A DNA stretch of 64,000 bases from Carposina sasakii (Eukaryota > Arthropoda > Insecta > Lepidoptera > Carposinidae): the NCBI GenBank assembly GCA_014607495.2, contig CP053170.1, positions 3,658,001 to 3,722,000 of the forward strand, in the 5' to 3' direction. Of this stretch, positions 42,991-54,751 are shown one piece after another. Below the pieces are notes generated by a model that saw only the letters and a list, made by a program, of their open reading frames with translations, ran no database searches and was not told the DNA's origin. Numbering within the stretch: the stretch's first letter is position 1; each line of letters opens with the position of its first letter. The position numbers and the translations under genes were made by a program.

Positions 42991-44742
42991 TTTGACTTTG
43001 GAATCTGAGGGATTGCGTGAGTGATCGCTATCGGATAGACGGTGTAGGTACTTAGTACATTAGGTAGGTTGCGTTCGGAAATATTATTAATTAATACGGT
43101 AGGAATTGGCGCAGTCATCGATATAATGGCTTAGTATAGGGGAAGGGGGCCTAAAGCGGGCACCGTAAGATAAAATAAGAGCAAAATGGTAACAAAATGA
43201 TACTTTTAAGCAACTGTTATTGCTAACAGATGGTAAATTTATTGTAGTTTGATAGTTTATATTAAAATTTTTCGTATGCTTTGAAAATACTAAAACAGGA
43301 AACCAAATGCGAAACCCTTACACTTACCGCTTTGCCCGAGGGGTGGCCTAAAGTGGGCACGGGCTTATGGGCAAAACGGGCACCCAGCGGGTAAAGTGAG
43401 CATACATCATTTTTTTATTATATCATGAAACACTAAGGAATAACTTTATAAAAACACAAAAGAGGGATTCATATGTGCACTTTATTAAGTGAAAAAGAAA
43501 CAAACACAACATTTTTATCTCTATAAATAATTAAAGTCTTTAACTAAAATCAACATTGTTCGATAACAAACTTATCATTAATCAGTCATTGGGAACTACC
43601 TGTAACTCTACAGTCTTCAATTATTCTCTTGTTAGTAACAATTAACTAAAATCTTCAACTAAAATTAAGATATTAAAAACACACAAAAACATTTACAAAG
43701 TAAAAACGCACCTTTCAATTGTAATAAAGTCTAGTTTTCATATAACATTTTGTAAATAAAAATCTCAAATCCTTCCATTATTATAATAATTGAAGGATTT
43801 GACAATTTTATGATAATTATCATTACAAATTTACATTTTTAGTCTTGAATCATTACACCAAATTTTCAGTCATGACACAGCCAATCAATTATTTATTGAC
43901 AATTATCACAATAAAATGATCCAACTCCGCTGTACGATGTGCATTCATCATGAGCCCACATTTTACAATCGTCGCACTGGATCCAGTCCTCGGTGGGAGG
44001 ATCTGTATACATCTCGCTGCACACGAGACACGGATAATTTTGCTTTTTCGCTGAAGACGATCTCTTTTCTTGCCTTTGCGTTTTCTTTTTTTCGTACGTT
44101 TCATTCTTATTTGGTAATGTCCTTTTAAGATTATTTGTGACAGCTTTACATTTATCAGTTTTAGGTTTCATTTTTTTAGATAATTTATTCCTTTGCTCGT
44201 CTTTAACACATTAAACGCCGACTCAAATTTAGTGGTTGTTCCGTTTGGGCCGTGGGGCTCACCGGTGAGCGACAGCATTACTACCCGTTCAGGCCGTGGG
44301 GCTCACCGGTGACCGCACGACGGGCTCGTGTTTGAACTCAATTTTCTCGCTGGAGGACACAGTGCCGGTACAAAACTATATTGAGCGTGCCCGACGCGGC
44401 CCTGGAGAACAGTTTACGCATACTAGCTCGTTTCGACACTAAGTATAAAAAAAAGACTGTTGATTTTTTGGCTAAGTATACAAGACGTGGTTTTAAAATA
44501 AAAGAAAGTTTACAAAATATATGTTTTATTACAAAATATTTAAAAACGTTTTACTATATGTTAGACAATCACTTATTTTTGGACTTAGTAAAAAAAAACT
44601 AAACAAACTTCGAAAAAAACTTAATATAACTCAAAAAATTACTACGAAATTAAACTTTGTCATGAATATTTGGCGAATAAATGAAATCAGTCTACAAAAT
44701 AAACACATTTTCCTTTGCGTCGCGCAGTCAAGTAAAAATTGG

Positions 44743-46457
44743 TCAATGATGAAGCACATTGAAGCAAGATATGCAAAGAAAAGGCTTCTCCGGGCATTGT
44801 GGACAAAACATTCTCACCTTTTTAGTCTTGTTTTTAGCCAACTTTCTGCCGTAAGTAGCTGCGTTAGTTTTGTAGCAATTCACACATGCTCGCCTGCTTG
44901 TTCTAGCTTGCCCTTCTTTTTGTTGCAGTTTGTGTACCACTCTTCTTGGTCTTGCAACTGGAATATCTTGTTGGCTGCAAAACGACTTTAGTAATTCCAG
45001 CCGGAAGTCTGCCATTTGTATTTTCTTGCCAGTGACGCTTTGACCAGTGCATTGACCACTGCTGTGTTCAGGAGAAGGTTGATTGCATATTTCTTGTACC
45101 ATTTTATCGATTTCCTCAGTGGAGTTGAGTAAGCAGCCATCTGATCCGACATATCTACAGCTCCTTTGGCGCCGTTATAGTCAATGACTATTTTCGGTTT
45201 GGAAATAACTTTGTTGCGTTTTCGGACATTTTGGAATCGCACTGAGTGTTTTGTGGACAGCAAAAAGACGTCTCTTTTATCCTTCCACTTCATTACAGTT
45301 ATGCCCTCATCGCTTTCCTTTGCCACGAATTGTCCTCGCTTCAGTTTAGCATTTACTACATCCTTTGGCAGATGCTTCCGGTTCTTCCGAATCGTGCCTA
45401 CGAGATGAGTCTCTGCATCCAGAAGTTTTTTGGCAAGATCTATACTGGTGTACCAGTTGTCGGTCACTAGGGTATGTCCCTTGTATAGAAGATCGCTGCA
45501 TAAAGACATAACGACGTTCAACGGTGTAGTATTGATTTCATCGTTATTCTTTCCTGCGTATACATTTATTTTATATGTATATCCAGGAATGGTACATAAC
45601 TTGAACTCCTTTATACCATATTTATGCCTTTTTTGTTTATTGTATTGTCGAAAAATGATTCGTCCGCGAAAAGGCACCACGCTTTCATCTATGCAGATCT
45701 CTTCGGAAGGGGTGTAGTTTTTTTGGAAGTTCCTGTTCATAACTTCGAGCAATTTCTCAATCCTGTGTAATCTATTAGATGTATTGCCTTCGTCTTGCTG
45801 AGAAAAGTGCAGCACTTGCAACAGCAGCTCGAATCGGTTTCGACTCATTATTGTTCGAGGAAAATTCTGTCCAAGTACAGCATCTTTTGACCAGTAGTAG
45901 GATATTTTGGGTAATTTTACGATCCCCATGAAAATAATCAATCCGAAAAATCGTTTTATTTCTGCTGCGGATGTAGGTTTCCACTGGCGAATTCGCGCAG
46001 CTTTAGATGCTGCAACCGACCCTGTGACTTTTTTGATAGCAAAGCTATTCGTATAATCGGCAACCATTTCAAATACTTCGTCTGGTACTAAAAAATTATA
46101 GAAATCTGCCGGGGTCTTATCGATCATTTCTCTAACAAGTCGTGAATCTAATCCTGGGAATTCAGTGTAGGGGATAATCCGACGCTGATTACCTTTTGGT
46201 TGGTGCCACACTGTAGATGATACAGGAAGCGACGCGGTGTGACCAGAAGTACTTGGCACGGCATTTTCAAGTTCAATGTCGCTCGTGTCACTAATGGATA
46301 GAACTCGTCGACGTCGCTTTCGTAAAGGTGGTTGTAAGTCATACTCTTCCTCAGACTCCGAACTTAGCTGAAAGCTACTATTGAGCAAGGAAATTTCTAT
46401 ATTTTCAATCTGCGTCAAATCGTCATTTGTAATTTCAAATTCTTCAAAACCATCCAT
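44743..46457 (-). pseudogene. piggyBac-3 transposase, one frameshift
   Basis: The first 480 or so residues from MDGFEEFEIT at 46457 are open and hold all three catalytic aspartates (CIDESVVPFRGR, LVTDNWYTSID, VDMSDQMAAYS). A single-base shift near 45045-45060 throws the frame off just after NTAVVNA. The other frame then reads through the rest to a cysteine-rich tail (CVNCYKT ... CPQCPEKPFLCISC) ending at 44743. One lesion only, so death is recent, or it is a base-calling error. Confidence 0.88.
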
Positions 46458-46898
46458 GATTCACACCACACCTTTCCTTACAGTCAGGCAGGACACAGTT
46501 TATTCACTTTAGAGGTAACCGGGATAAAACTATCACTAAAACAATCCAAAATATGTATTATGAAAGATAAACAATGCGCGTGACCTTGCGTGCGATACTA
46601 ACTCGTGTCACGAGCGCGGCAACGCGCTGTCCTTCCGGGAATCCCGTAAGGGCGCGGGGTGTGGCCGGCGCCGCGACCCCCGCGGCCCCGCGCGAACGTA
46701 ATGCTGATTTCCAACGGCGTGCGCCGTGGTGGTCACCGGTGCGCGTCAGTAATTATTTTGTTAATTCTTTGGATAGAAATAAAAAAATATTATTTAGAGT
46801 GAGGTTTTTGGCTATTTTGAACCGTATGAGCCAATAAAATATTATGTGTAAAATTTGTCAAAACCGCAAATCGGCGTCAGCCCATATGTAAAGTATAG

Positions 46899-46918
46899 CG
46901 GTGGTCACCGGTGACCAC
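46899..46918. repeat. Subterminal 20-bp palindrome of piggyBac-3
   Basis: GGTGGTCACCGGTGACCACC is perfectly self-complementary and lies 16 bases from the element end. A 14-bp relative, GCTCACCGGTGAGC, lies at 44257-44270 at the other end. Two half-length copies are nearby. It is a likely transposase or host-factor site. Confidence 0.85.
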
Positions 46919-49445
46919 CACGGCGTTCAATGTGTTAATGGGTGTGCTAGTTAAAACTTCGGCTCTTTGAGTCCTTCTACGCTTGTTAGTTTTATTTGAA
47001 ACCACTTTTGGTAATGGTCTTATCACCATAGGACTAACGTGTGCTGTACTCACACTTGGACTTGGACTTTTAGTGCGGGTACCACTTATGTCACTGAATG
47101 GAACAAAGTCCTTTACGGGAGTTGATGAAGTTGTTCGTATCCACGTGTCAGGGATAGAAGCAACGTCGTTGTTTGAACATGTGGACATCGTAACGGGCGT
47201 ACTACTTGTACCTGGTAGTTCATCCAAAACATCATTTGCCATGGGTGTGTCTGCAGGTTGTCCATCCGAGAGAACAACATCTGCCGCAGGTAAGTGTGCT
47301 ACTGGTATCATGGCTTGGGACTGTATAATTTGTTCAAGTGTGGAAGGAGACGGCGTCTGGTCACGGTCAGTTACTTCTGGCTGTGAAGATCTTCCAAGTT
47401 GATCGTTTTCCAGGTTGAGTGGTCTTTCTGTGACTGTTGCTGGCTGAAAATCAGACTCATCAAAAATGTATCTATCTGTAGGATAAAGTCCAGTAGTTTT
47501 GAAACCATTAATTGCATTGTGAGCCGTAGCAGCTTTCATGTAGGCTCCCGAGAACAAACTGGCGATATCGTTTTGATTAATTATCCGCCCAGCATGTGCT
47601 TTCTGGAACGATGCAATTGCCTGCTCGAAATATGTTTTTAACGGCCCATAGACACAGTAGTCCAATGGCTGCATTCGGTGTGTCGTATGGGGTGCCAAAG
47701 AAATGAAGATGACATTATGTGCAGATGCGAATTCTAACGCCGGTAAATATTTGTGGGATTCATGATTATCCAACACAAGAATTACTTTTTTGTCCGAAGT
47801 TGGTCGGACAGTTTCAATAAAAAATCTCAGCCATTCCAAAAATGTTGACCCATTAACCCACCCATTGTCAGTACATGTTCCTTGGGTGCCTGGTGTTGCT
47901 CCGTCTAATAATCGCGAGTTCATTTTCTTGCGAGCGAAAATCATGAAGGGTGGTATAAATGATCCTGCAGCATTACAACAACAAATCACCGTTGTTGTCC
48001 TACCTCTTTCACTGCTAGCAATAAGACCAACTTGGCGTTTCCCCACTTTTGTAAGGACTCGTGGTGGCTTGTTAGACGATGTCTGTACCCCTGTTTCGTC
48101 CATATTATAAATAAGAGTAGAGTCAATGCCATGCTTTTGTACTTGTTCTTCCAATAAATCAAAAATCGATAGACTTGAGGCTTATTAAAGCCTCTTGCCC
48201 TAGCAATGGAGGTTGGCTCTGGCTTTCTCAGGGTCAAGTCAGGATGTCTTGAAATAAAACCCTTGTACCAATCACTTCCGGCAGTACCATCCTTGAATGG
48301 GTGAGAGATGTGGTTTTTTTCAGCATATTGGAAGACAAGGCGGAGAAATTCTTCTTTCGATAAACCATAAAACACACTGTCCATTTCAAATACGTAATTT
48401 AGCAATTCAAGCTCTTGTTCTGCGCTGAAGACTGTGGTAAACCTTCCTAACTTTTTCTTGCAAGAACCTGTTTTCAGGTGTCGCTGTAAAGTAGCTCGCG
48501 GGATACCATACTTTGTAGCTGTAGTTTTTATAGCCTTTTTCATTTCTACCACCTCCTGTATTGCTTTCTTCATTGTGCTTTCAGTCCAAGAACATTGCTG
48601 TGTTTTGCGTTTATATTTATTCACCATCTAAAAAGACGCAAAACACATGCGTTTAAAACACAACAACAAAAAAAATAGGTAAGTAATTTAATAATTTTTA
48701 GGTTACTTTTCATTCAATATTTAGTATGACTACAGGCAGGCATAGCGGGCATGCTCGCTTTGCCCTGCTCGCTTTGCCTTTAGCGTCAATCTCGTATTCT
48801 GATAAAACATAACCTAAAATTTATCATAATATGTTCATGCAAATATGGTTAAGCCAGAGTGAGATAGACACAAAATACTATGCACATCTTAATAATAACG
48901 TTCCTCACTTATTATTAAACAAAACACAATTTACATATCTTCGTTTATTTGCATAAAAATGACGAAAATCGTTTTTGGCGCGAACTACCTGTGTTATTCA
49001 CGTCACTGTGGAATCACGACTGCCGCGCACTGGCGCGGGGAGGGGGGTAACGCCACTGGGACGCGGGGCCGCCCGGCCGCGGTAAGTTTCTATAGGTAAG
49101 TTTTACGATCGGTGCTCGCTTTAGGCTGGTGCTCGCTTTAGGCCCTCTTCCCCTATGCCTTGTAATGTAAATACCTTCTGATAAGATTACTGATTTGTGA
49201 ACAAAGTGCAATGTGCCCACCAAAAATGTTTTGAGAATAAATGTGTGAGAAATTGTCGGTCCTTCGGGGCCCCCTGAGAATGGGGGCCCTGGGCACGGGC
49301 CCCGTGTGCCCTTATGGTAAAGACGGTATTGCTCATTAGTGGTCCCGTCCGTTTTCTTATTTAATTTAGTTTCTTTATGGGAAGCTAATAACTTCACTTT
49401 TTCTTCAGCAGAGAAGTTCTTGCTGCGTTTCCTATGTTCTGCCAT

Positions 49446-50391
49446 ATTAACAATTTTTACCGAAATGGATATAATAACGGTACATTGAGGTTAGGATAAA
49501 AGACATGGAAATTTGTTTTAATATAGATAAATAATATTTATTTTTAATATTTGAAGAGAATCTCTTCAAGAGATAGCTGGAAATAAATAAATTATCGATA
49601 GAATAGAAATGTGGCAAGCCCTTTTGAAAAAAAAATTGTCACTTACTTATGGGATCCATAGATACGAGTAAGTACCACCTAGCGTGGTGAAAATGGATTC
49701 TGTAAAAAGTATCTGATTTAAGGGAGCTCTTAGCATAAGGGGCTCCTAGCTAGGGATGCGTTAGGGAATGGTCTGTAAAAATGGGCATTAGGCAATTGGT
49801 ACAAGCCCTGTATCGGTGACTGCTGCAACAATACTTTTAATATATACCTTTAATTGGTGCTCGTACTAATCGCGGTTTTCCAGCTTGAATAGCTAATTTT
49901 CATTTTGCATAGTCCTCAAATTTTCATTTTGTAAATTTTTATGGCTTTGTCCATAATTCGAGGTATCTGACCGAATAAATTTTTCGTTCGGTCGACTCGG
50001 ACCACATACCTAACCTAATTAAACTTCAAAACTTAAGTACAGTTAACAGAAATTTTTTATTTTATTTTATGTTGTACTAGTAGCCGCTCATGACTTTGTC
50101 TTCGTAAAGTGGGATTACGTATCGGCATTCTACCCGCGTGAAGCCGAAGCGGGTCGCGAGTCATACATATAAATCTTCCCATCGAATCACGATACCTATA
50201 AAATATACCAAATTCAAAAAAGGGTTCAAAACCGACATAAAGACTAATTTTATGTTATATCGACGGTGAAGTGACCATACCTCCTAACTAAATTTTTTTT
50301 AACAAATCCTTCATCTATACGTTGCAATAGGTGAATACGGCCAGAATTTACCAATGCGCCCAAAATGGGCGATACAAAATGTCATGTCAAA
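49446..50391. other. Spacer between Myb/SANT-like gene 1 and pogo-2
   Basis: No gene is supported. It holds a 50-bp copy of P-element sequence at 49793-49846 that also occurs at 41436-41492. A GC-rich patch at 50080-50170 (gccgaagcgggtcgcgagtc) was not identified. Confidence 0.5.
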
Positions 50392-50429
50392 TGGTCCTTT
50401 TTACCCCGCAGGTGGGGTAAAAAGGACCA
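50392..50429. repeat. Terminal hairpin of pogo-2, 16-bp perfect arms
   Basis: The arms at 50392-50407 and 50414-50429 are exact complements around a 6-base loop. They form the outer end of the element. Confidence 0.85.
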
Positions 50430-50811
50430 GTCTTGGGGTAAAAAGAACCACGACAACTAAATCGTATTTTGTGGTCAAATGTAGGAAATAAATAAAAGTA
50501 AGTTATCTTTATATTTATTACATTTATTTAGAAAATCGACAGATATGTTACGACCTATTTTGCACTGGTAACTAAGTTATATAATTATGGCACAGTTATA
50601 ATCAGTCTTAATAACAAATCTTTAGGTCTTTGGTCTTTTTGATCTTGATAAAGGTAACATCTTAAAACAAAGGTAACATCTCATAATCGTACATACGAGT
50701 ATTCATAAAAGAAATCGGTAACATCTTTAGCAACTTAAACAATTTAAAAAATTAAGTAAATTCAACAAAAAACTATTTTTTATTTTTATTTATTTATTGT
50801 TATACATATAA

Positions 50812-51864
50812 CTAATCTTCATCAGACTGACAATTCTTACATTCGTATGCAAGAGATGATGAGTGATGTTTGGCACACTTATCGTGGGCCCAACCTTTAC
50901 AGGCACTACATTGAATCCAGCCTTCTCCTGCAATACTGCAGCATTCCAGACAAAGGCATTCTTCTTCTTCAGAACTCGAACTCGTATCTTTTTCTTGTAA
51001 AATCTTTCTTTTCACTTGTTTATTTTTATTTGTATCTTTTTCTTGTAAAATCTTTTATTTCACTTGTTTATTTTTATTTGTATCTTTTTCTTGTAAAATC
51101 TTTTATTTCACTTGTTTATTTTTCTTCGAGACAGCTTTTTTACGAGAGACCATTTTCTTCTTTTTATTTTCTTGTTCCAAAGACAACGCTTCCTTTTCGG
51201 GTGTGTCTGTTATATAGCTGCCTTTCGTCGTTTCCTGCTGGTAACATTACGCGGTCCTGCCTGAGGGAAAGGCCTGATGAATTCCGGAGAAAATGTTGAT
51301 GGCTGAATAAACAAGGATGAAGCTGAGGTAGATGGTTGAAGCTCAATGTTTGAAGATGGAACTGTACAGGACCTTAATGGCAGACGATCTTTTTCAACAG
51401 CAGCTGTAGAAGACAACAGTGGGTCACTTGAGGACAGCAAAACTGAGACGGTAGGCAACTGAGGCCCTACTGTAGACGACTGAGAAGGAGATACAGGAGA
51501 CATACTTGCTGAAACAACTGCTACAACTTCGGGCTGCGAAGAAATTAACAAACTTGGTGAACCTGGAGAAATAGGCAACTGGGGCTCTGTAGACATAGGC
51601 GGCTGTGACTCATTAGGTGCAGAAGACGTTGTTGGATTGTTCGGATTTGGTCGGTCTGTCACAAAACTTGGAGCGGAGTCCGATTCATCAAACACTTCCC
51701 GGTTGAACGGGTAAACCCCGGCTTTTTGAAACCCTTTCGAGATGTTGTTGGGAGTCAGTGCCAAAGGTAAAGCTGTTCGGACGATGCCTGGGATGTCGTG
51801 AATGCTCATTGTTTTTCCTGGGTGGCTACGCATCCATGAATCTTGTGCTGACGATAAATACCTT
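50812..51864 (-). pseudogene. pogo-type transposase C-terminus with PHD finger
   Basis: The frame from the TTAA at 51865 reads LKRYLSSAQDSWMRSHPGKT, then ISKGFQKAGVYPFNR, the end of a DDE_1 core. A long Ser/Pro-rich linker follows. After 51210 the frame is broken and passes through a triplicated 48-bp repeat with two TAA codons, then reaches a PHD finger (CLECCSIAG ... WIQCSACKGWAHDKC ... CKNC) ending at 50812. The DDE aspartates and the DNA-binding part are missing. Confidence 0.75.
50986..51125. repeat. 48-bp tandem repeat, three copies, in pogo-2 linker
   Basis: The unit recurs at 50986, 51034 and 51082. On the minus strand each would encode 16 residues of KILQEKDTNKNKQVK type. Two copies carry a TAA where the other has an Arg codon, so the expansion came after or with loss of function. 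Confidence 0.85.
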
Positions 51865-51868
51865 TTAA

Positions 51869-52911
51869 CCCTTAACTATCCAGAATGCTTTTGTGACGTA
51901 AATGACCAGTAGTGTCCAACAGACTCATTTTATAAAAATAAGGTACGATGAAAGAAAAGAAAGTTATTTTGAATGAAAAAGACAGTATAATGTATTTTTA
52001 CAGTTATTTGCTTACAAATATGTATTGCAAAAATAATTTTTCAGAATGTTTAGAGCAGACGTTGCGATTGCATTTATCACAACACTGTTTAGAAGCCCTT
52101 GATAATTTTGAAGGGCAAATAACAACGCTTCTTCCTTTTCGCAGCAGGTTCAGATGATTGAGTAGCTTCCTGATTTGACCTTGTCGCGTCTTACGAGTAG
52201 CCATCTGGTCACTGATGTCTATCGAAGACTTGCCATTATTATAATCTACAATACATTCTGGCTTCATTATTGGGGGCCTTTTATTACTTCGGATCATGAT
52301 GGTCTTCAAAGCAGACGTTTTAGTGGATAACATTCTTACGTCCCGTTTATCATGCTATTTTAGGACTACAATGCCTCTTTGGTCTGTTTTGCTCACATCT
52401 CACCTCTTTTGAGTTTCATTGCCATGACATCTTTTGGAAGATGTTTTCTATTGGCCCTGAGCATTCCCACAAGATGCGTCTTTCTGCGTCTCAGCCGATA
52501 AGCAAGAGGTACACTAGTATAGTAATTATCTGTGTGCATAGTTCGTCTAAAAGACCTTCTGCCAGTGACATAACAGTTTTTTCAGAGACTTCAGTCTCGT
52601 TGTTCTTGGATTTACTGCAATATATCATGAAATTCCATGTATATCCCATTTCCGTACAAAGTTTGAACACCGTGATCCCATATTTGGCTGCTTTATTGGG
52701 TATATACTGACGGAATATAAGTCGTCCTCTCCAATGAATGAGAGATTCGTACACATAAATTTTTTCACCTGGACTGTAAGCTTTCTGGAAGTTTTCAATA
52801 AATTTATCAACAATGGTCCTGATTTTGCATAACCTGTCGTTTGCATCGGCATCAGTATTATCAGAAAAGTATATATACTTTAGTAGCAATTCAAATCTGT
52901 TTCTTGGCATT
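51869..52911 (-). mobile_element. piggyBac-4, truncated
   Basis: One end lies next to TTAA (51865-51868) and begins CCCTTAACTATCC. The other end is missing; the element stops at a T18 run at 52913-52931. An internal deletion also removed part of the gene. Confidence 0.75.
52004..52910 (-). pseudogene. piggyBac-4 transposase fragments
   Basis: The right fragment (52910-52491) starts at MPRNRFELLLK and carries the first catalytic block, but its aspartate is replaced by tyrosine (VYESLIHWRGR). The frame is then lost. The left fragment (52333-52004) has IDISDQMAT followed directly by the C-terminal cysteine-rich part (CCDKCNRNVCSKH), so roughly a hundred residues are deleted. It is inactive beyond doubt. 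Confidence 0.85.
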
Positions 52912-53051
52912 ACTTTTTTTTTTTTTTTTTTATACTTGCAGTACTATACCTATATAAAGTACATGAAACAGAGCCATATATTGGGTGTTCTTTTATATAT
53001 ATCACGTGTTAATAGAAAGCGAAAGATCTAAGTGTTAAGAAAACTCAACGA

Positions 53052-53830
53052 TTAGAATGTTGAATCGGAACCAGAAGGGTGATAAGAATAAGCGAACTCA
53101 AGTTCGTCCTCCGCTTCCAAATCATCTTCTTCTTCTCTAACCGCGGGTAGTGGTATTCCCGTCTTTGCGATCAGACCCATTTCAGACGCCCAAGCTGACA
53201 TTAAAGGCGTGTCTCCAGCGCTTGAGGAAGTCCCCTGGATTGAACTAACTGTTTTCTTCTGAATTACTTCAACTGTCAACGGATGTACAGTAATAGAACT
53301 GGATGGAAGATGATTTTTATTAGAATATAAATTTCTCACAGGCATGAAAAATTCATAAGAGCTTTCCGGTAATATGTGTGATAATGCCCCATCGTCAGAC
53401 TCTGAAGCGTACGAATATGAGTGCAGAAATTTATCAACGGCATAAGAAATATTCTTAGTTTGTCCATCACGGTCTAATCCAAAATGGGTTTCAAACAAAG
53501 CATCGGCGTACTTCTGCGCTGAAGCCGGAGGCGCAACCCAGAAGCAATGCTTTATAATGAACCCATAACTACTCTCTTGTTCATCTGTTCTACCAATGTA
53601 TGACATTAGCATTTCCCCATGCAATCTTTTCTCTAATAGCAGGACTATCAAGTGATTGGCAGCCCCGTACAATACTGGAGCTACATTTCGAATCGCTTTC
53701 AAGTCTTCTAAATAAATATTCTAAAAGTCATTGTAAGATGAATTTAAATCGATTCTATGTTCGGTGAACCAAGCATTGAAGGCTTTATTTACTCCATTCC
53801 AATTATACGCACGAAGATCCCGTGCGTGTA
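53052..53830 (-). CDS. Unrecognised ORF with acidic tail
   Basis: From MKAIRNVAPVLYGAANH (53702) the frame is open for 216 residues. The same frame continues upstream across one TAG (about 53728) through LEDL, NAWFTEHRID and HARDLRAYNWNG, so the protein was longer. The body is mixed helix-like. The last 25 residues are strongly acidic (EEEDDLEAEDELEF). It is not a transposase or reverse transcriptase that I know. It might be a capsid-like or other viral-type protein, or a second protein of a DNA transposon. It directly follows the Sola-like remnant on the same strand. Confidence 0.4.
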
Positions 53831-54591
53831 GACTAATAATAGACTGCAGAGTGAAGGATTGTCTAAAATACACTGTGTACACGCATCACTTGCTGGGGAA
53901 GAAAATCCGATATTGAACTTTGTGGAGAAAATTTTATGAAACATTGTTTTTGATACTTTATCCTGTGGTTCTGCAGTTGCATTGTATAAATTCCTCAATT
54001 TGCAATATTCAATCAGAGCTGAAATAAATTCTCTTAGACTTATTACGGTTATAATGCGATTCCGTCGCAGGAATCTTTTTAATGAATTCACATATTTTCT
54101 CACGTTTTGAAGCACTTTTCAGACTCTTTCGATCTCCGCCACGACATTCATTTGGTATGCCATCTGAGTTTACTTTCTTGGAAATAGTTTTGACTCTACC
54201 CTCCTTGACATCCAACACGGCCATAAACATTTTTTTACAAACAGATACACATTTACGTCTTTTGCCGATCAAAAAATAGGAAGAGCTGAATTCCCGAGGT
54301 GTGCGACGTCGGTCGGCTGTTGCTGGTGATAATCTACGACGATGCGGACAGTATGGCGCGATAAGTCTCGTCATGTATACGTCTTGAGACACCTTGTCGT
54401 CATGCTGGTGCAGCAAACGTCGATTCTTTATGACAAGAGCAATCGATATCTTTGAACACTTGAATTTACTTGCATCTTTATGATTGCACGGTCGTCTGAA
54501 GTTAACAGCTAGTGGATCTTTATCCTGGTACCTGGAACAATAAACAACATATTATGAAACAACAATCGATGGAGCTAACAAAATCCTCCAA

Positions 54592-54675
54592 TACACACAG
54601 GCGCGCGCACACACATACAGACGCGTCGCCGTGCGCACACAAACACACTAAACACATACACACACATCCCACACA
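54592..54675. repeat. Imperfect CA-rich microsatellite
   Basis: A run of ACAC, CGCG and related dinucleotides lies in the intron of the Sola-like remnant. Confidence 0.8.
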
Positions 54676-54751
54676 AGTATTATTCAAGTAACTTACCTTT
54701 GGTGATTTTTTGCTTTCGCTTTCACTTGCTTCTTTCTACTGCCACTATTTA

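Larger units (their letters stand above)
44207..46934 (-). mobile_element. piggyBac-3
   Basis: TTAA duplications lie at 44203-44206 and 46935-46938. The ends are CACATTAAACGCCG and, complemented, CACATTGAACGCCG. Palindromes built on CACCGGTG recur near both ends (44257-44270, 44301-44313, 46731-46740, 46899-46918). A GC-rich 5' region lies at 46590-46740. It sits in the linker of the pogo-1 gene. Confidence 0.92.
43893..48627 (-). pseudogene. pogo-type transposase with C-terminal PHD finger, split by piggyBac-3
   Basis: It starts at 48627 (MVNKYKRKTQ). A psq-type helix-turn-helix (PRATLQRHLK) and a CENP-B-type domain (SDWYKGFISRH) come first. A frameshift lies near 48160. The DDE_1 core follows with IYNMDETGVQ, LVLDNHESH and MQPLDYCVYG. 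A Ser/Thr/Pro-rich linker leads to the TTAA where piggyBac-3 sits. Across that insertion the frame continues directly into a PHD finger (CLVCSEMY ... WIQCDDCKMWAHDEC ... CDNC) and stops at 43893. Apart from the frameshift and the insertion it is complete. Confidence 0.85.
43139..49153 (-). mobile_element. pogo-1, containing piggyBac-3
   Basis: TA duplications lie at 43137-43138 and 49154-49155. The ends match over 26 bp with two mismatches (GGGGAAGGGGGCCTAAAGCG). Inner copies of 'aaagcgggcac' recur at both ends. Without the piggyBac it is about 3.29 kb. Stretches 43139-43892 and 48628-49153 are its non-coding ends. Confidence 0.88.
41953..49331 (-). mobile_element. hAT-4 (TTF type), containing pogo-1
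   Basis: The 8-bp duplication CTCATTAG lies at 41945-41952 and 49332-49339. The ends are imperfect inverted repeats (CAAGGCCGTCTTAAAC versus CAATACCGTCTTTACC), both followed by GGGGCCC-rich sequence. The transposase survives only as a remnant near 42690-42990. The rest is the pogo-1 element plus an RTE/SINE insertion. Confidence 0.85.
41500..49445 (-). pseudogene. Myb/SANT-like gene 1, first exon split by hAT-4
   Basis: Exon 1 starts at 49445 (MAEHRKRSKNFSAEEK), is cut at 49340 by hAT-4, and resumes at 41952 to a GTAAAG donor at 41882. Exon 2 starts at 41774 after TTTCAG (TRFVNEGMGLEELK). A frameshift follows, then KVDPIMEQVSALL. The pattern matches Myb/SANT-like DNA-binding proteins that accompany DNA transposons or derive from them. 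The last part overlaps P-element debris. The gene is dead in this copy. Confidence 0.5.
50392..51864 (-). mobile_element. pogo-2, 3' part only
   Basis: The left end begins with TGGTCCTTTTTACCCC, whose complement returns at once to form a hairpin (50392-50429), and the motif recurs at 50431-50447. The interior holds the C-terminal part of a pogo-type transposase. The 5' half of the element is missing beyond the piggyBac-4 insertion at 51865. Confidence 0.65.

Noticed and set aside
43889..44104. Lys/Arg-rich minus ORF overlapping the PHD finger as a separate basic protein
   Set aside because: It is another frame of the same pogo-1 C-terminal exon; the PHD frame is clearly the coding one.
46983..47402. 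Plus-strand ORF of 139 codons
   Set aside because: It is antisense to the Ser/Thr-rich linker of the pogo-1 transposase.
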